From an uncultured Bacteroidota bacterium (GTDB lineage Bacteria > Bacteroidota > Bacteroidia > Bacteroidales > SZUA-534), in NCBI GenBank assembly GCA_946414435.1, contig CAMKOM010000004.1, positions 1 to 64,000 of the forward strand: a stretch of DNA of 64,000 nucleotides, in the 5' to 3' direction. Below the pieces are notes generated by a model, which saw nothing but the letters and a program-made list of their open reading frames with translations, was not told where the DNA came from and searched no databases. Within the stretch, counting starts at the first letter, position 1. Each line of letters opens with the position of its first letter. Below are positions 1 through 9,406 of the stretch, piece by piece. The translations under genes and the position numbers were made by a program.

Positions 1-375
1 TTATCAACAACACTCTCGACGATGAATCGAAGGTGCGCCGCAGTGGATTCTTCATTACTGGCCGCGACGCCACAAAAGACGGCGAAGCCACCAACTATAT
101 GAATGTGGCAACCGACGGCACACAAATTAAATTCGACAATGACGCTTCGAAAGTGCGTCGAAGCGGATTCTTCATCACTGGCCGCGACGCCGCCAAAAGC
201 ACCGATGCTGACTATATGACCATCAATACCGACAGCACACGCTTCTATATCAATGATTTTGACGGCTCGAAAGGTGACGATGCAGCCTCTGGCTTCGCCG
301 TTAGCGGACGATATGGTGGTGGCGCAAAAGGTGGTGATGGTGACGCATCTGGCTTTGCCGTCAGCGGACGCTCGG
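1..375 (+). repeat. Imperfect tandem repeat in the adhesin stalk
   Basis: The phrase RRSGFFITGRDA is coded at 36-71 and again at 156-191, 120 bp apart. A related phrase, SGFAVSGR, is coded at about 288-311 and 348-371, 60 bp apart. These precede the head-type repeats and presumably continue upstream of the window. Confidence 0.75.
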
Positions 376-3300
376 CTGCGAAGGGTGACGCATCGCGCAA
401 CCTCTTCAATATCGATATGCGCACATCGGCACAAAGTATCAACGGCGAAAACCGCATCTACTGGTATCCCGAAAGCAATGCCTTTATGGCTGGTAATTTA
501 GTGGTTAGCGGCGCATCAGATGTAGGTGTTAACTCGTTTAACGCTGGTTACCAAAACAAGGCCAGCGGCGATTTCTCGCAGGCGTTTGGTTACCTATCAG
601 AGGCTACTGGTGAGACTTCAATAGCTATTGGCAATGTGGCAAAAGCATCGGGAACAAGTTCTTTTGCATTTGGTAAATCAACCACGGCTTCAGGTGCAAG
701 CTCTGTAGCTATCGGTGATGGCGCTCAATCCACCAAGACGGACGCCGTCTCGCTCGGTGTTTCGGCACAAGCCACATACGAAAAAGCTATGGCATTGGGT
801 TTCAGTTCGAAAGCACAAAACCAGTACGCTACAGCAATGGGCTATAACACCACTGCTTCGGGCTACGCATCAACAGCCATGGGCTATTCGTCGCAGTCGG
901 TTGGTAGTTATTCAATTGCTGGCGGTTATAGCACTTACGCTTCAGGTACTTATGCTACAGCATTGGGTTATAATTCACAAACAGCCAATACCGGCGCCAC
1001 GGCATTGGGTTATCAAACATACGCTTCGGGAACCTACTCGATAGCAGGCGGCTATCAGTCGCGTGCAACAGCCAGCAGTGCTGTTGCTCTGGGTTATCAA
1101 GACACTGCGTCACAGGTATATAGCACAGCTATGGGTTACAAATCGAGAGCCGATGGTGGCACAAACGGCGCAGCAACAGCCTTGGGTTATGAGGCGAAAG
1201 CAATGGGAGCCTATTCAACAGCTCTTGGCCATCAAACCAAAGCGATAGGCCAATCATCCATAGTTTGGGGCGACCTATCGGTATCATCTGGGAATTATTC
1301 AATTGCCGGTGGCTATAAATCGAAAGCCCAAGGAGAAGCAACTGTGGCATTAGGTCATACTTCAGAAGCTACCGAAACATACGCAATAGCTGGTGGCTAT
1401 AAATCAAAAGCCGAAGGAATACGTTCGTTGGCATTAGGAGCAGAAGCCACAGCTTCAGGCGAAAAATCAGCTGCGTGGGGTTCAAATTCAAAGGCTTCTG
1501 GCATATATTCAGTAGCTGGCGGTTATTACGCAACTGCAACAGCCGACAGCTCAGTTGCATTGGGATTTATGGCAGGGGCGACAAGAAATCCCGTTGATGT
1601 TCAGAGCGCACCGAGCTTTCCTGAACCTACAGGTGCGATAGCCATTGGCCGTGAAGCCAAGGCATATTATACTAATTCAATAGCATTTGGACAAAAAGCA
1701 GTTGTGGAAGAAGGTTTTTATGCTATGGCCATAGGCAGTGAGGCACTGGTGACAAAGGGAGCTAAATATAAACTACCATCAAACTATGCTATGGCTATTG
1801 GCTATAAAGCAAAGGCGTCTGGTTATAAAGCAACATCTATTGGTCCTGAAACTTGGGCATCCGGTGATCAAGCGGTAGCCATTGGTGCAGGAGCTAAAGC
1901 AAGTGGTGATGCTAGTTTTGCTGTAGGAGGAAAAACAACGGTAATGTATGAAGAATATGGTGCACCTCAAGCCTTAAGTGCTGGTGCTTATGCTTTTGGT
2001 CCGGGAGCAAAATCTGAAGGACAAGGCAGTTTCGCTATTGGTGTTGGCACGTATGTAGGAAATAATCAAAGCAGTATGGCTATAGGTTATTTGTCGAGAG
2101 TTACTAATAATCAATCCTATGCCATAGGATATAAAGATACTGTAAGTAGCGGATTTGCCACTGCTATGGGAAACTTTTCAAAAGCAAGTGGCAGTTATTC
2201 TTTTGCCATAGGAACTAATGCTAAATCAACGGCTAATTATTCAATGGCATTAGGTTACAATGCTAACGCAAAAGGACTTTATTCAGTAGCATTAGGAGGA
2301 GGAAATTCAGCAAGTAACGGTCCAACAGCCACTGCTCAATATGCAGTAGCAATAGGTCTTGCAACAAAAGCAAATGGACAACAGTCTGCCGCAATAGGTT
2401 CTTCAGCGAAAGCCACCGCAAATTATTCATATTCCTTTGGATATGGTACACAGGCAACTGACTATGGTGCAACAGCTATAGGCTATCAGACAAATGCAAC
2501 TGGACCTTATTCTACAGCCATAGGCTATAATACAACAGCATCTGGCGGTTACGCCATTGCAATAGGTGGAAATGGCACTGAAGCTTCGGGGCAAGGTTCT
2601 TTTGCCACAGGTATTCAATCTAAAGCTAAAGGAATGATGTCTGTTGCTATGGGTTGTAGCACCATAGCTTATTCTGACGCTGAAGTTGTTGTTGGGCAAT
2701 ATAACACAAGCTATGACCCCGATAATGTTTCTGACGAAAGGCAGTTTGTTATTGGTAATGGCCGCTACGGTGCGCCAAGTGATGCTATGATAGTGTACAA
2801 AAGCGGCAACACAACCATAAACGGTGAGATTAACTCTTATTCAGGGGGAACATCAAGTAATGCAACATCAGATGTAAGAAAAAACATTGTTACAACACTT
2901 TCATCTTATAGTTCAGATGTCGACCAAATAGGTGTTTATAGTAAGGCCACTGGTTTAAAATCTAATTATGGCTACTACAAAGCAATTTATGGCGAAGCAA
3001 TAGGTGGTTATCAAGCTGTTGGTGTTAAAGGAAAAGCATCCGGTTCCAGTGGTTTGGGCAACAATTCATATGGTGTTTGGGGTGAGGCAAGCGCAACCGT
3101 AAATGCCAATTATGGCGTTTATGGACTTGCAAATGGTTCAAGTGTCACAAATTACGGCGTTTATGCAACTGCAAGCGGAAGTAATGGCACTAACTATGGC
3201 ATATATGCAATATCGTCGGGGGGGTCTACTAATTATGCCGGATATTTTAATGGAAATACGAAAGTTTATGGTGGAAATCTGACTGTATACAACAGTAATG

Positions 3301-3773
3301 CCACTGCTATTACAGCAGAATCACCAACATCATATTGGGCGGGTTCCTTTACTGGCGATGTTTATGTGTCAAACAATATCAGATACGGTGGTTCTTGCCA
3401 ATCGTCTGATGTACGTTTGAAGAAAAACATCGAGCCAATAACAGGAGCTCTTGATAAGGTTCTTAAACTGCGTGGCGTAAGCTACTATTGGAAGAGCAAA
3501 GAAGAGATGGGTGCCGATAGCACTTATGCCGTTACCGACACTAAAAAACACATTGGTGTGATAGCACAGGAGATTGAAGAGGTGTTTCCCGAACTTGTAA
3601 GCAGCGATAAGACAGAATTCAAAGGTGTTGATTACTCAGCCCTTGGTCCAATCCTCATTGAGGCCGTAAAAGAGCTGAAAGCCGAGAAGGACGAGCTGCA
3701 GTCAACTGTTGAGGCACAGCAGCAGCAGATAGACGAGTTGAAACGCATGGTTGAGGAATTATTGAAGAAATAA
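1..3773 (+). CDS. Head-repeat adhesin with C-terminal S74 chaperone domain (5' end outside window)
   Basis: The reading frame is open from the first bases, so the true start and any signal peptide lie outside the window. Most of the protein is a long run of short repeats of the YadA/haemagglutinin head type (small residue-A-x-G-x-x-S-x-A-x-G), the fold of trimeric surface adhesins. The last 120 residues are a peptidase S74 / intramolecular chaperone domain. Its motif SSDVRLKKNI holds the expected Ser (codon 3405-3407) and Lys five residues later (3420-3422), the dyad known to release this domain by self-cleavage before the Ser. A coiled-coil tail ends the protein (ELKAEKDELQ onwards), fitting trimer formation. 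Such proteins are common in Bacteroidota as tail-fiber-domain proteins; no phage genes are near. Surface location and trimerisation are inferred. Two membrane-protein genes follow after a 440-bp gap. Confidence 0.85.
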   Translation, partial: INNTLDDESKVRRSGFFITGRDATKDGEATNYMNVATDGTQIKFDNDASKVRRSGFFITGRDAAKSTDADYMTINTDSTRFYINDFDGSKGDDAASGFAVSGRYGGGAKGGDGDASGFAVSGRSAAKGDASRNLFNIDMRTSAQSINGENRIYWYPESNAFMAGNLVVSGASDVGVNSFNAGYQNKASGDFSQAFGYLSEATGETSIAIGNVAKASGTSSFAFGKSTTASGASSVAIGDGAQSTKTDAVSLGVSAQATYEKAMALGFSSKAQNQYATAMGYNTTASGYASTAMGYSSQSVGSYSIAGGYSTYASGTYATALGYNSQTANTGATALGYQTYASGTYSIAGGYQSRATASSAVALGYQDTASQVYSTAMGYKSRADGGTNGAATALGYEAKAMGAYSTALGHQTKAIGQSSIVWGDLSVSSGNYSIAGGYKSKAQGEATVALGHTSEATETYAIAGGYKSKAEGIRSLALGAEATASGEKSAAWGSNSKASGIYSVAGGYYATATADSSVALGFMAGATRNPVDVQSAPSFPEPTGAIAIGREAKAYYTNSIAFGQKAVVEEGFYAMAIGSEALVTKGAKYKLPSNYAMAIGYKAKASGYKATSIGPETWASGDQAVAIGAGAKASGDASFAVGGKTTVMYEEYGAPQALSAGAYAFGPGAKSEGQGSFAIGVGTYVGNNQSSMAIGYLSRVTNNQSYAIGYKDTVSSGFATAMGNFSKASGSYSFAIGTNAKSTANYSMALGYNANAKGLYSVALGGGNSASNGPTATAQYAVAIGLATKANGQQSAAIGSSAKATANYSYSFGYGTQATDYGATAIGYQTNATGPYSTAIGYNTTASGGYAIAIGGNGTEASGQGSFATGIQSKAKGMMSVAMGCSTIAYSDAEVVVGQYNTSYDPDNVSDERQFVIGNGRYGAPSDAMIVYKSGNTTINGEINSYSGGTSSNATSDVRKNIVTTLSSYSSDVDQIGVYSKATGLKSNYGYYKAIYGEAIGGYQAVGVKGKASGSSGLGNNSYGVWGEASATVNANYGVYGLANGSSVTNYGVYATASGSNGTNYGIYAISSGGSTNYAGYFNGNTKVYGGNLTVYNSNATAITAESPTSYWAGSFTGDVYVSNNIRYGGSCQSSDVRLKKNIEPITGALDKVLKLRGVSYYWKSKEEMGADSTYAVTDTKKHIGVIAQEIEEVFPELVSSDKTEFKGVDYSALGPILIEAVKELKAEKDELQSTVEAQQQQIDELKRMVEELLKK

Positions 3774-3777
3774 CTTT

Positions 3778-3805
3778 GTAGGGACGTGGCGTGCCGCGTC
3801 CGCAC
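3778..3805. repeat. 28-bp palindromic repeat, copy 1 (intergenic)
   Basis: Arms GTAGGGACGTGGC and GCCGCGTCCGCAC surround a 2-bp centre. The copy starts 5 bp after the adhesin stop codon. It belongs to the subfamily whose arms begin GTAGGGACG, shared with the copy at 53538-53565. Confidence 0.75.
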
Positions 3806-3817
3806 AAACGTAACCAG

Positions 3818-3899
3818 CCCCAACGGGGCGGCATAACACAGGCAGGGGCGTAAGCCCCTGTTTTGTTGTTGTCCCACACATCCCAACCCCGAAACGGGT
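3818..3899. repeat. Cluster of three GC-rich hairpins
   Basis: Three small hairpins follow the first palindrome: CCCC-AAC-GGGG at 3818-3828, CAGGGGC-GTAA-GCCCCTG at 3843-3860 followed by a T-rich stretch, and an ACCC/GGGT stem at 3886-3899. The middle one could end transcription of the adhesin gene. The rest of the gap up to 4130 is AT-rich and shows no gene. Confidence 0.55.
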
Positions 3900-4135
3900 G
3901 GCAGCCGCACCATAAATACAAATGTGCCACCTCACCAGTTTTTTTGTGGTTGCGCCCTGCAGGCGGAAATTTTTAGAAAATTGATTTGAAAATTATATAA
4001 AACATTTGTAATCAATTTTTTATAAGTTTTCTTTTTAAATTTTTTCACAATTTCTCGCGCAAGCGACACCCAACCAATAAAACGCCTGCGTTTTAAACTT
4101 CCGTGACAAAAAAATCACCATTAGCTGTTACATTT

Positions 4136-4143
4136 TAGTTTTG
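4136..4143 (+). promoter_or_regulatory. Probable -7 element (TAGTTTTG)
   Basis: Matches the Bacteroidota -7 consensus TAnnTTTG. It lies about 70 bp before the outer-membrane protein gene at 4215. I do not see a convincing -33 TTTG. Confidence 0.5.
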
Positions 4144-4214
4144 CATGCGTCATTATAGCGTTAAATCAATGCGGCACGTTTGATGACTCGCATTACAACT
4201 TAAAACTGTTTATT

Positions 4215-5105
4215 ATGAAAAAGACTATTAAAATTTCGATGGTTTGCGCCGCACTGATGACGGCAACATCGGTTTTCGCCGAGCCTTTTGCGGCCGACAC
4301 TACTATCACAGATGCCAAAATCAGTGATGGGCAGATTAAGACATACACCGACACCGCCAGCCACTTCTACTTCGGTCGGCGCGAGGTTGTTGTGGACAAC
4401 AACGGCATCCACTTCGTCAAAGCTCACACAAACAAATTCGATGACGATTCCGATGACAGCTACCGCAAGTACGGTCTGTCATGGGTCAACCTGCACGATG
4501 ACACGCATGTCGATGCGTTCGACTTTGGTGTGTCGGGCTATGGCTCGAAAACCTTCTCAAACAACATTGCCGACAGCGCCAGCTTTATGGAGCTGAACCG
4601 CGGCTTTCATGTTGCCTTCGGACTTTGCGAGGCATCGCTGCCGATTGTAGATAACAGGCTCTATTTAGGAACTGACATCGGCTTTAAGTTCGACATCTAC
4701 TCGTTTTCAAACAACGACATGATTTTGAGCAAAGGGCCTGCCGGCCTGGCTTACAGTCACGACAGCACGACAAGCTACAGCAAGAGCAAGCTGCGCTGCA
4801 CCTATCTAACGGTTCCGCTTATTCTGGAATGGCAGAGAGGCGGCGACGACTTCTACATTATGGCCGGCGTTGAGGGCAACCTGCGCATCGGCTCATCGAC
4901 AAAGACAAAAACAACGTCGGGCGACAAGGAAAAACACCGCAGCGATCTGTATATGAACCGTTTCAACTACAATCTTGTGGCGCGAGTTGGAATAAAAGGT
5001 GTAGGAGTGTTTGTGAAAGCCAATATGTCGCCGCTGTTCCGCGACGGCAAAGGCCCCGAGCTCTATCCCTTCTCGGCCGGCATAAGTTTTGGCGGGTTTG
5101 ATTAA
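4215..5105 (+). CDS. Outer-membrane beta-barrel-like protein, first of a paralogous pair
   Basis: The 296-residue product starts with a clear signal peptide (MKKTIKISMVCAALMTATSVFA, cleaved after FA). The rest alternates polar and hydrophobic residues and ends in an aromatic residue region (SAGISFGGFD), as in outer-membrane barrels. It is a paralogue of the next gene: both share the N-terminal phrase FGxREVxxDxNGIHF and the C-terminal phrases YLTVPLxLE, MAGVEGNL and GPExYPxSAGIS. No named family is recognised with certainty; it resembles the broad PorT/OMP_b-brl group. The two genes lie 28 bp apart and are probably co-transcribed. Function unknown. Confidence 0.7.
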   Translation: MKKTIKISMVCAALMTATSVFAEPFAADTTITDAKISDGQIKTYTDTASHFYFGRREVVVDNNGIHFVKAHTNKFDDDSDDSYRKYGLSWVNLHDDTHVDAFDFGVSGYGSKTFSNNIADSASFMELNRGFHVAFGLCEASLPIVDNRLYLGTDIGFKFDIYSFSNNDMILSKGPAGLAYSHDSTTSYSKSKLRCTYLTVPLILEWQRGGDDFYIMAGVEGNLRIGSSTKTKTTSGDKEKHRSDLYMNRFNYNLVARVGIKGVGVFVKANMSPLFRDGKGPELYPFSAGISFGGFD

Positions 5106-5133
5106 ACATAATTACTCATTAAATCAATATCAA

Positions 5134-6072
5134 ATGAGAACAATAATAAAACTTACAATGACAGGTGTCGTGCTTATGAGCGCGACAACGCTTTTTGCGG
5201 AGACCGATAATGCGACGACGCTTGATTTTTCCGCAGACTCTACCTATTCGCAGACAAAAGCCAACGATGCCAAAAGCTATCATTTCGGGAAACGTGAAGT
5301 GATTTTCGATGATAACGGAATTCACTTCATCAAAGACCGTTACAACTTCGACAGCAGCTTCGACGACGATGACACAAGACGTCCTCTACAAACGGCTGAC
5401 TACCAAAATAATGCGAACGGCACATCGGCAACAAATGCCAGCCCTAGTAGTCCGAAGCAGAAAAAATACCGCTACTTCTATTCAAACCTTGCGTCGCTTG
5501 AGTTGGGAGTAGCCCGGTTTGCGTCAAATCCGTTGTCGGCCGATATCAGCGACAGCGCCAGCTATTTAGACCTTAACCGAGGTATCCAGCTTGGGCTCTG
5601 CATCGATGCTGCAGGGGTGCCAATCATATCGCGGCGTCTCGGCATCGGTGTCGGATTGGGAGTGAAATGCGACATCTACTCGTTCTCGACCAAAAATCTC
5701 GCACTCGCCAAGGCCGACGGTCGTTTAATTCATTATGCCGACACATCGAAACCTTACAACAAAAGCAAACTGACAAACACCTATCTAACCGTGCCTGTGG
5801 TGCTTGAATTTCACAACAAGGGCCTATATGTGATGGCTGGCGTTGAGGGGAATCTGCTTGTATGGTCGAATACCAAGATGAAGACATCGTCGGGCGACAA
5901 AGATAGGATCCACTCTGATTTATGCCAAAACATGTTCAGTTACAACCTTTTGGCAAAGATAGGCGTAGACTGCATAGGTGCGTTTGTACGTGCCAGCATG
6001 TCACCGATGTTCGCCAAAGACAAAGGGCCGGAAATCTACCCCTACTCGGCCGGCATCAGTCTGACGTTCTAA
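5134..6072 (+). CDS. Outer-membrane beta-barrel-like protein, second of a paralogous pair
   Basis: The start is placed at the ATG at 5134, because a typical signal peptide (MRTIIKLTMTGVVLMSATTLFA) begins there; the frame is open further upstream but that part overlaps the previous gene. The 312-residue product is similar over its length to the previous gene's product. It carries an extra low-complexity stretch around residues 75-110 (Asp-rich, then Asn/Ser/Pro-rich) that the paralogue lacks. It ends in an aromatic residue (ISLTF), typical of outer-membrane barrels. Tandem duplication followed by divergence is the simplest history. Function unknown. Confidence 0.7.
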   Translation: MRTIIKLTMTGVVLMSATTLFAETDNATTLDFSADSTYSQTKANDAKSYHFGKREVIFDDNGIHFIKDRYNFDSSFDDDDTRRPLQTADYQNNANGTSATNASPSSPKQKKYRYFYSNLASLELGVARFASNPLSADISDSASYLDLNRGIQLGLCIDAAGVPIISRRLGIGVGLGVKCDIYSFSTKNLALAKADGRLIHYADTSKPYNKSKLTNTYLTVPVVLEFHNKGLYVMAGVEGNLLVWSNTKMKTSSGDKDRIHSDLCQNMFSYNLLAKIGVDCIGAFVRASMSPMFAKDKGPEIYPYSAGISLTF

Positions 6073-6148
6073 CATTTTTGAACTTTTCAAATACATTGTT
6101 TTACATTCATCATTATATTGCAACACTATTAATTAAAAACTAACTTCT

Positions 6149-9004
6149 ATGCAAAGACTTACGATTATTGCGGCAATGGCCGTAAGTATGCTGATTCCTT
6201 CGCAGATGAAGGCGCAGCAAATGCCACAACTTCCGCTCGACACAGCGGTTATATTTGGCAAACTGCCCAACGGGCTAACCTACTACATCCGTCACAACGA
6301 GGAGCCGCGCGAGCGCGCCTACTTCTACATCGCCCAGCGTGTTGGCTCGGTGCAGGAAGAGGAAGACCAGCGTGGCTTGGCGCACTTTCTGGAGCATATG
6401 TGCTTCAACGGCTCCACTCACTTCCCAGGAAACAACATTGTGAAATATTGTGAGAGCATCGGTGTGAAGTTCGGCAACAACCTGAACGCCTACACCAGCA
6501 CCGACGAGACGGTGTATAACATTGACGATGTGCCTGTCAACGATAACAACATCGACTCGTGCCTGCTCATCCTGCGCGACTGGTCGGACGGCCTTCTGCT
6601 GCTGCCCGAGGAGATTGACAAGGAGCGCGGCGTGATTCATGAGGAATGGCGTATGCGCACCAGCGCCCAGATGCGAATTCTGAACCGCAATCTGGAAACG
6701 CTCTACCCCAACTCGCGCTACGGCAAGCGTATGCCGATTGGTCTGATGAGCGTGGTTGACAATTTTGAGCCGCAAACCCTGCGCGACTACTACGAGAAAT
6801 GGTACCGTCCTGACCTTCAGGGAATTATTGTTGTGGGCGATTTCGACGCCAAAGATATGGAGAAACGCATCCAAAAGACATTTGGCGACGTTGAGATGCC
6901 CGAGAATCCAGCCGAGTTCAAGCGTTTCGATGTGCCTGCAACCACCGAGCCTATCTATGTGATTGACAAGGACAAGGAGATGGAGCGCACCATTATTGAA
7001 GTGATGTTCAAAACACCCGCCATCCCCTACGAAATGGCCAATACCACAACTGCGATAGCCCAGTCGTTCCTGCGTAGCGTCATCGGAAGGGCTCTCAGCG
7101 CCCGTCTGGCAGAACTCGCCCGCAAAGATGACTGTCCGTTTGCGGCAGCCGACTGCGGATTCAACAACTATCTGCTTGCAAAAACCGAAGACTGCTTTGT
7201 GGGCGCAATTATCCCCAAAGAGGGACGCGACAAAGAGGCTCTGACCATGCTTATGCAGGAGATTGAGCGTGCACGCCGCTTCGGCATCACCGGCACCGAG
7301 ATTTTCCGCGCACGCCAGCAAATTATGAGTTCGGTTGAGCGCAGCTACGACAACCGCGACAAGCAGTACAGCAGTTACTATGTGAACAAGGCCGTGCGCC
7401 ACTTCATCGACAACCGTTCTTATCCCGGTCTTGAAGCCGAATATGAACTCTACAAGCAAATCGACCAGCAGCTGGACCAGATGGGTGTGCAAATATTCTC
7501 GCAGATGATGGCACAAGCCGCAGCATCAATCGACACAAACTTCGTCTTCCTGGCCATGTATCCTGACAAAGAAGGTCTTACACTGCCCACTGTTGACGAG
7601 ATGAAACAGGTGATTGCCGATGTTCGCAAGGCCGAGCTGGAGCCGTATGTCGATAATGTAAAAGACGAGCCGCTGATTACCAAGCTTCCCAAGAAAGGCA
7701 AAATTGCCAAAGAGAGCGCATCTGACTTTGGCTACACAATGTGGACACTCTCAAATGGAGCACGTGTATTCTTCAAGCAGACTGATTTCAGCAACACCGA
7801 GGTTAGCCTGACGGCCATGAGCTGGGGTGGCAACGCAACCATCTCCGATATGACTTTGCTGCCTACAATCAAGACTTTCAACGGAGTGATTGGCAGCACC
7901 GGCTTGGGCAACTTCACCACAACCGAGCTCAGCAAGAAATTGGCCGGAAAGCAGGTTAGTCTGCGTCCGTCGTTGAGCACTTATCAGGAATATCTGTCGG
8001 GCAACTCAACGCCGAAAGACCTTCGCACGCTGTTCGAGCTCATCTATATGCGTTTCCAGGAGCCTGCCAACGATGTTGACGGCTTCAACAGCTACATTGC
8101 CCGTATGCGCACATCGCTCGAGAATGCAGCCAAAGACCCGATGAACGCTTTCAACGACTCAATCAACGCTACCATCTACGACCACAATCCACGCCTGATG
8201 GACATCAAACTCGAAGACCTTGACAAGATTAAATATGAGGACGTGCGCCGCATCTACAGCGAGCGCTTCAAATCGGCTGGTGATTTCGACTTCATCTTCA
8301 CCGGAGCGTTCAACACCGACTCGCTGCGGCTGTATGTTGAGCAGTACATTGCATCGCTGCCAGGTGTGAAAAAACGTGAACCGCGCGCCACTGAGCAGAT
8401 TGAAACTTACCATCGTGGTCCGATTGAGAATCGCTTTGTGCGCTCAATGGAGACACCGCAGGCCTGGTTCTTCCAATACTGGCATGGTGAGCGCAAATTC
8501 AGTCCGGCAGAACAGCTTACAGCAAATGCCTTTGGCTCGGCACTGCGTCAGCGCTACACCAATATTATTCGTGAGGAGAAAGGATTCGCTTATTCAGTAT
8601 CGGCATCGGCCGGAACGGGAACAGGCGTAAAGGAAGGCTTTATGGTTGAGATATACTGCCCGTTCACACCGGCAAAATGCGACTCTGTAGCCATGTTGGT
8701 TCGCCAAAGTATCGACGACATTGCCGCCAACGGCGTAACTGCCGAGGAGTTGAACAGTTTCAAACTGTACCAGAAGAAGCAGTTCGACAACAACCAACGC
8801 CAAAACGGCTATTGGTCTAACTTGATTGAGAGCAAAATAGAGTGGAATGTCGATGGGCACTCAGTGTTCGAGTCCAATCTTGAGAAGCTCTCGTCAGACG
8901 ACATCCGCAACTTTGTGAAAGACGTGGTTCTGCCCGCCAACAACTGCATAACCGTCATTATGCTTCCCGAAGATTTCACTGAGAAGGAACTGCATGAAAG
9001 ATAA
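6149..9004 (+). CDS. M16 family zinc metalloprotease, exported
   Basis: The 951-residue product has a signal peptide (about residues 1-22) and the two-half architecture of M16 (pitrilysin/insulinase) proteases. The inverted zinc motif HFLEH is at residues 79-83, and the third ligand is probably E159 in the phrase DKERGVI. The second half (from about residue 520) is the inactive M16 copy that closes the substrate chamber. The length matches the Bacteroidota periplasmic M16 proteins that have both halves in one chain. It probably degrades small peptides or damaged proteins in the periplasm. It stands alone, with its own terminator at 9032. Confidence 0.92.
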   Translation: MQRLTIIAAMAVSMLIPSQMKAQQMPQLPLDTAVIFGKLPNGLTYYIRHNEEPRERAYFYIAQRVGSVQEEEDQRGLAHFLEHMCFNGSTHFPGNNIVKYCESIGVKFGNNLNAYTSTDETVYNIDDVPVNDNNIDSCLLILRDWSDGLLLLPEEIDKERGVIHEEWRMRTSAQMRILNRNLETLYPNSRYGKRMPIGLMSVVDNFEPQTLRDYYEKWYRPDLQGIIVVGDFDAKDMEKRIQKTFGDVEMPENPAEFKRFDVPATTEPIYVIDKDKEMERTIIEVMFKTPAIPYEMANTTTAIAQSFLRSVIGRALSARLAELARKDDCPFAAADCGFNNYLLAKTEDCFVGAIIPKEGRDKEALTMLMQEIERARRFGITGTEIFRARQQIMSSVERSYDNRDKQYSSYYVNKAVRHFIDNRSYPGLEAEYELYKQIDQQLDQMGVQIFSQMMAQAAASIDTNFVFLAMYPDKEGLTLPTVDEMKQVIADVRKAELEPYVDNVKDEPLITKLPKKGKIAKESASDFGYTMWTLSNGARVFFKQTDFSNTEVSLTAMSWGGNATISDMTLLPTIKTFNGVIGSTGLGNFTTTELSKKLAGKQVSLRPSLSTYQEYLSGNSTPKDLRTLFELIYMRFQEPANDVDGFNSYIARMRTSLENAAKDPMNAFNDSINATIYDHNPRLMDIKLEDLDKIKYEDVRRIYSERFKSAGDFDFIFTGAFNTDSLRLYVEQYIASLPGVKKREPRATEQIETYHRGPIENRFVRSMETPQAWFFQYWHGERKFSPAEQLTANAFGSALRQRYTNIIREEKGFAYSVSASAGTGTGVKEGFMVEIYCPFTPAKCDSVAMLVRQSIDDIAANGVTAEELNSFKLYQKKQFDNNQRQNGYWSNLIESKIEWNVDGHSVFESNLEKLSSDDIRNFVKDVVLPANNCITVIMLPEDFTEKELHER

Positions 9005-9031
9005 TTGGTTTGAATACTAATAACTTTTTCG

Positions 9032-9062
9032 AAGAAGGACGGCTGTGCCGTCCTTCTTTTTT
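9032..9062 (+). terminator. Rho-independent terminator after the M16 gene
   Basis: A perfect 12-bp stem (AAGAAGGACGGC, loop TGT) is followed by a run of T. Confidence 0.9.
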
Positions 9063-9151
9063 GAAAATATCGTAATACGAATAGAAATGTTTTTAAAATC
9101 AGCGAATTAAGGCAGAAACCAAACGGTTGGCCGTTTTTTTTCGGTAATTAG

Positions 9152-9182
9152 TTTGTTATTGAAAGCCAAATTCATACTTTTG
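9152..9182 (+). promoter_or_regulatory. Promoter of tRNA-Ser
   Basis: TTTG at 9152-9155, a 19-bp spacer, then TACTTTTG at 9175-9182: an exact fit to the Bacteroidota primary sigma-factor promoter. The tRNA begins 37 bp downstream. Confidence 0.8.
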
Positions 9183-9219
9183 TGCCGCTCGAATGAGCAC
9201 GTTCAGCACAGAACACTTT

Positions 9220-9307
9220 GGAGAGGTGGGTGAGTGGCTGAAACCAACAGTTTGCTAAACTGTCGTACGCGATTAGTGTACCACGAGTTCGAATCTCGTC
9301 CTCTCCG
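9220..9307 (+). tRNA. tRNA-Ser (anticodon GCT)
   Basis: The acceptor stem GGAGAGG (9220-9226) pairs with CCTCTCC (9300-9306), with G as discriminator base. The anticodon loop TTGCTAA is flanked by ACAGT/ACTGT, giving anticodon GCT at 9254-9256, which reads AGC/AGT. The long variable arm is typical of type II serine tRNAs. The 3' CCA is not encoded. Confidence 0.95.
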
Positions 9308-9313
9308 CAAGAA

Positions 9314-9337
9314 GCCGCCGATAAAAAGGCGGTTTTT
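9314..9337 (+). terminator. Terminator after tRNA-Ser
   Basis: Stem CCGCC/GGCGG with an 8-base loop, followed by TTTTTT. Confidence 0.8.
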
Positions 9338-9354
9338 TGTTTTACGTATAATGC

Positions 9355-9395
9355 ATAAACAGAAAGAGCCGCTGATTGCGGCTCTTTCTGTTTAT
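9355..9395. terminator. Bidirectional terminator between convergent genes
   Basis: A perfect 18-bp inverted repeat (ATAAACAGAAAGAGCCGC) with a 5-base loop lies between the plus-strand tRNA and the minus-strand lipoprotein gene that ends at 9407. Confidence 0.85.
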
Positions 9396-9406
9396 TATAC
9401 GTTCTT

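Noticed and set aside
3380-3773. S74 chaperone domain as evidence of a prophage
   Set aside because: No phage structural, packaging, integrase or lysis gene lies nearby, and such domains are frequent on bacterial proteins in this phylum.
6275-7516. 413-codon open frame on the minus strand
   Set aside because: It lies fully inside the M16 protease gene on the other strand, has no recognisable domain, and arises from the codon bias of the real gene.
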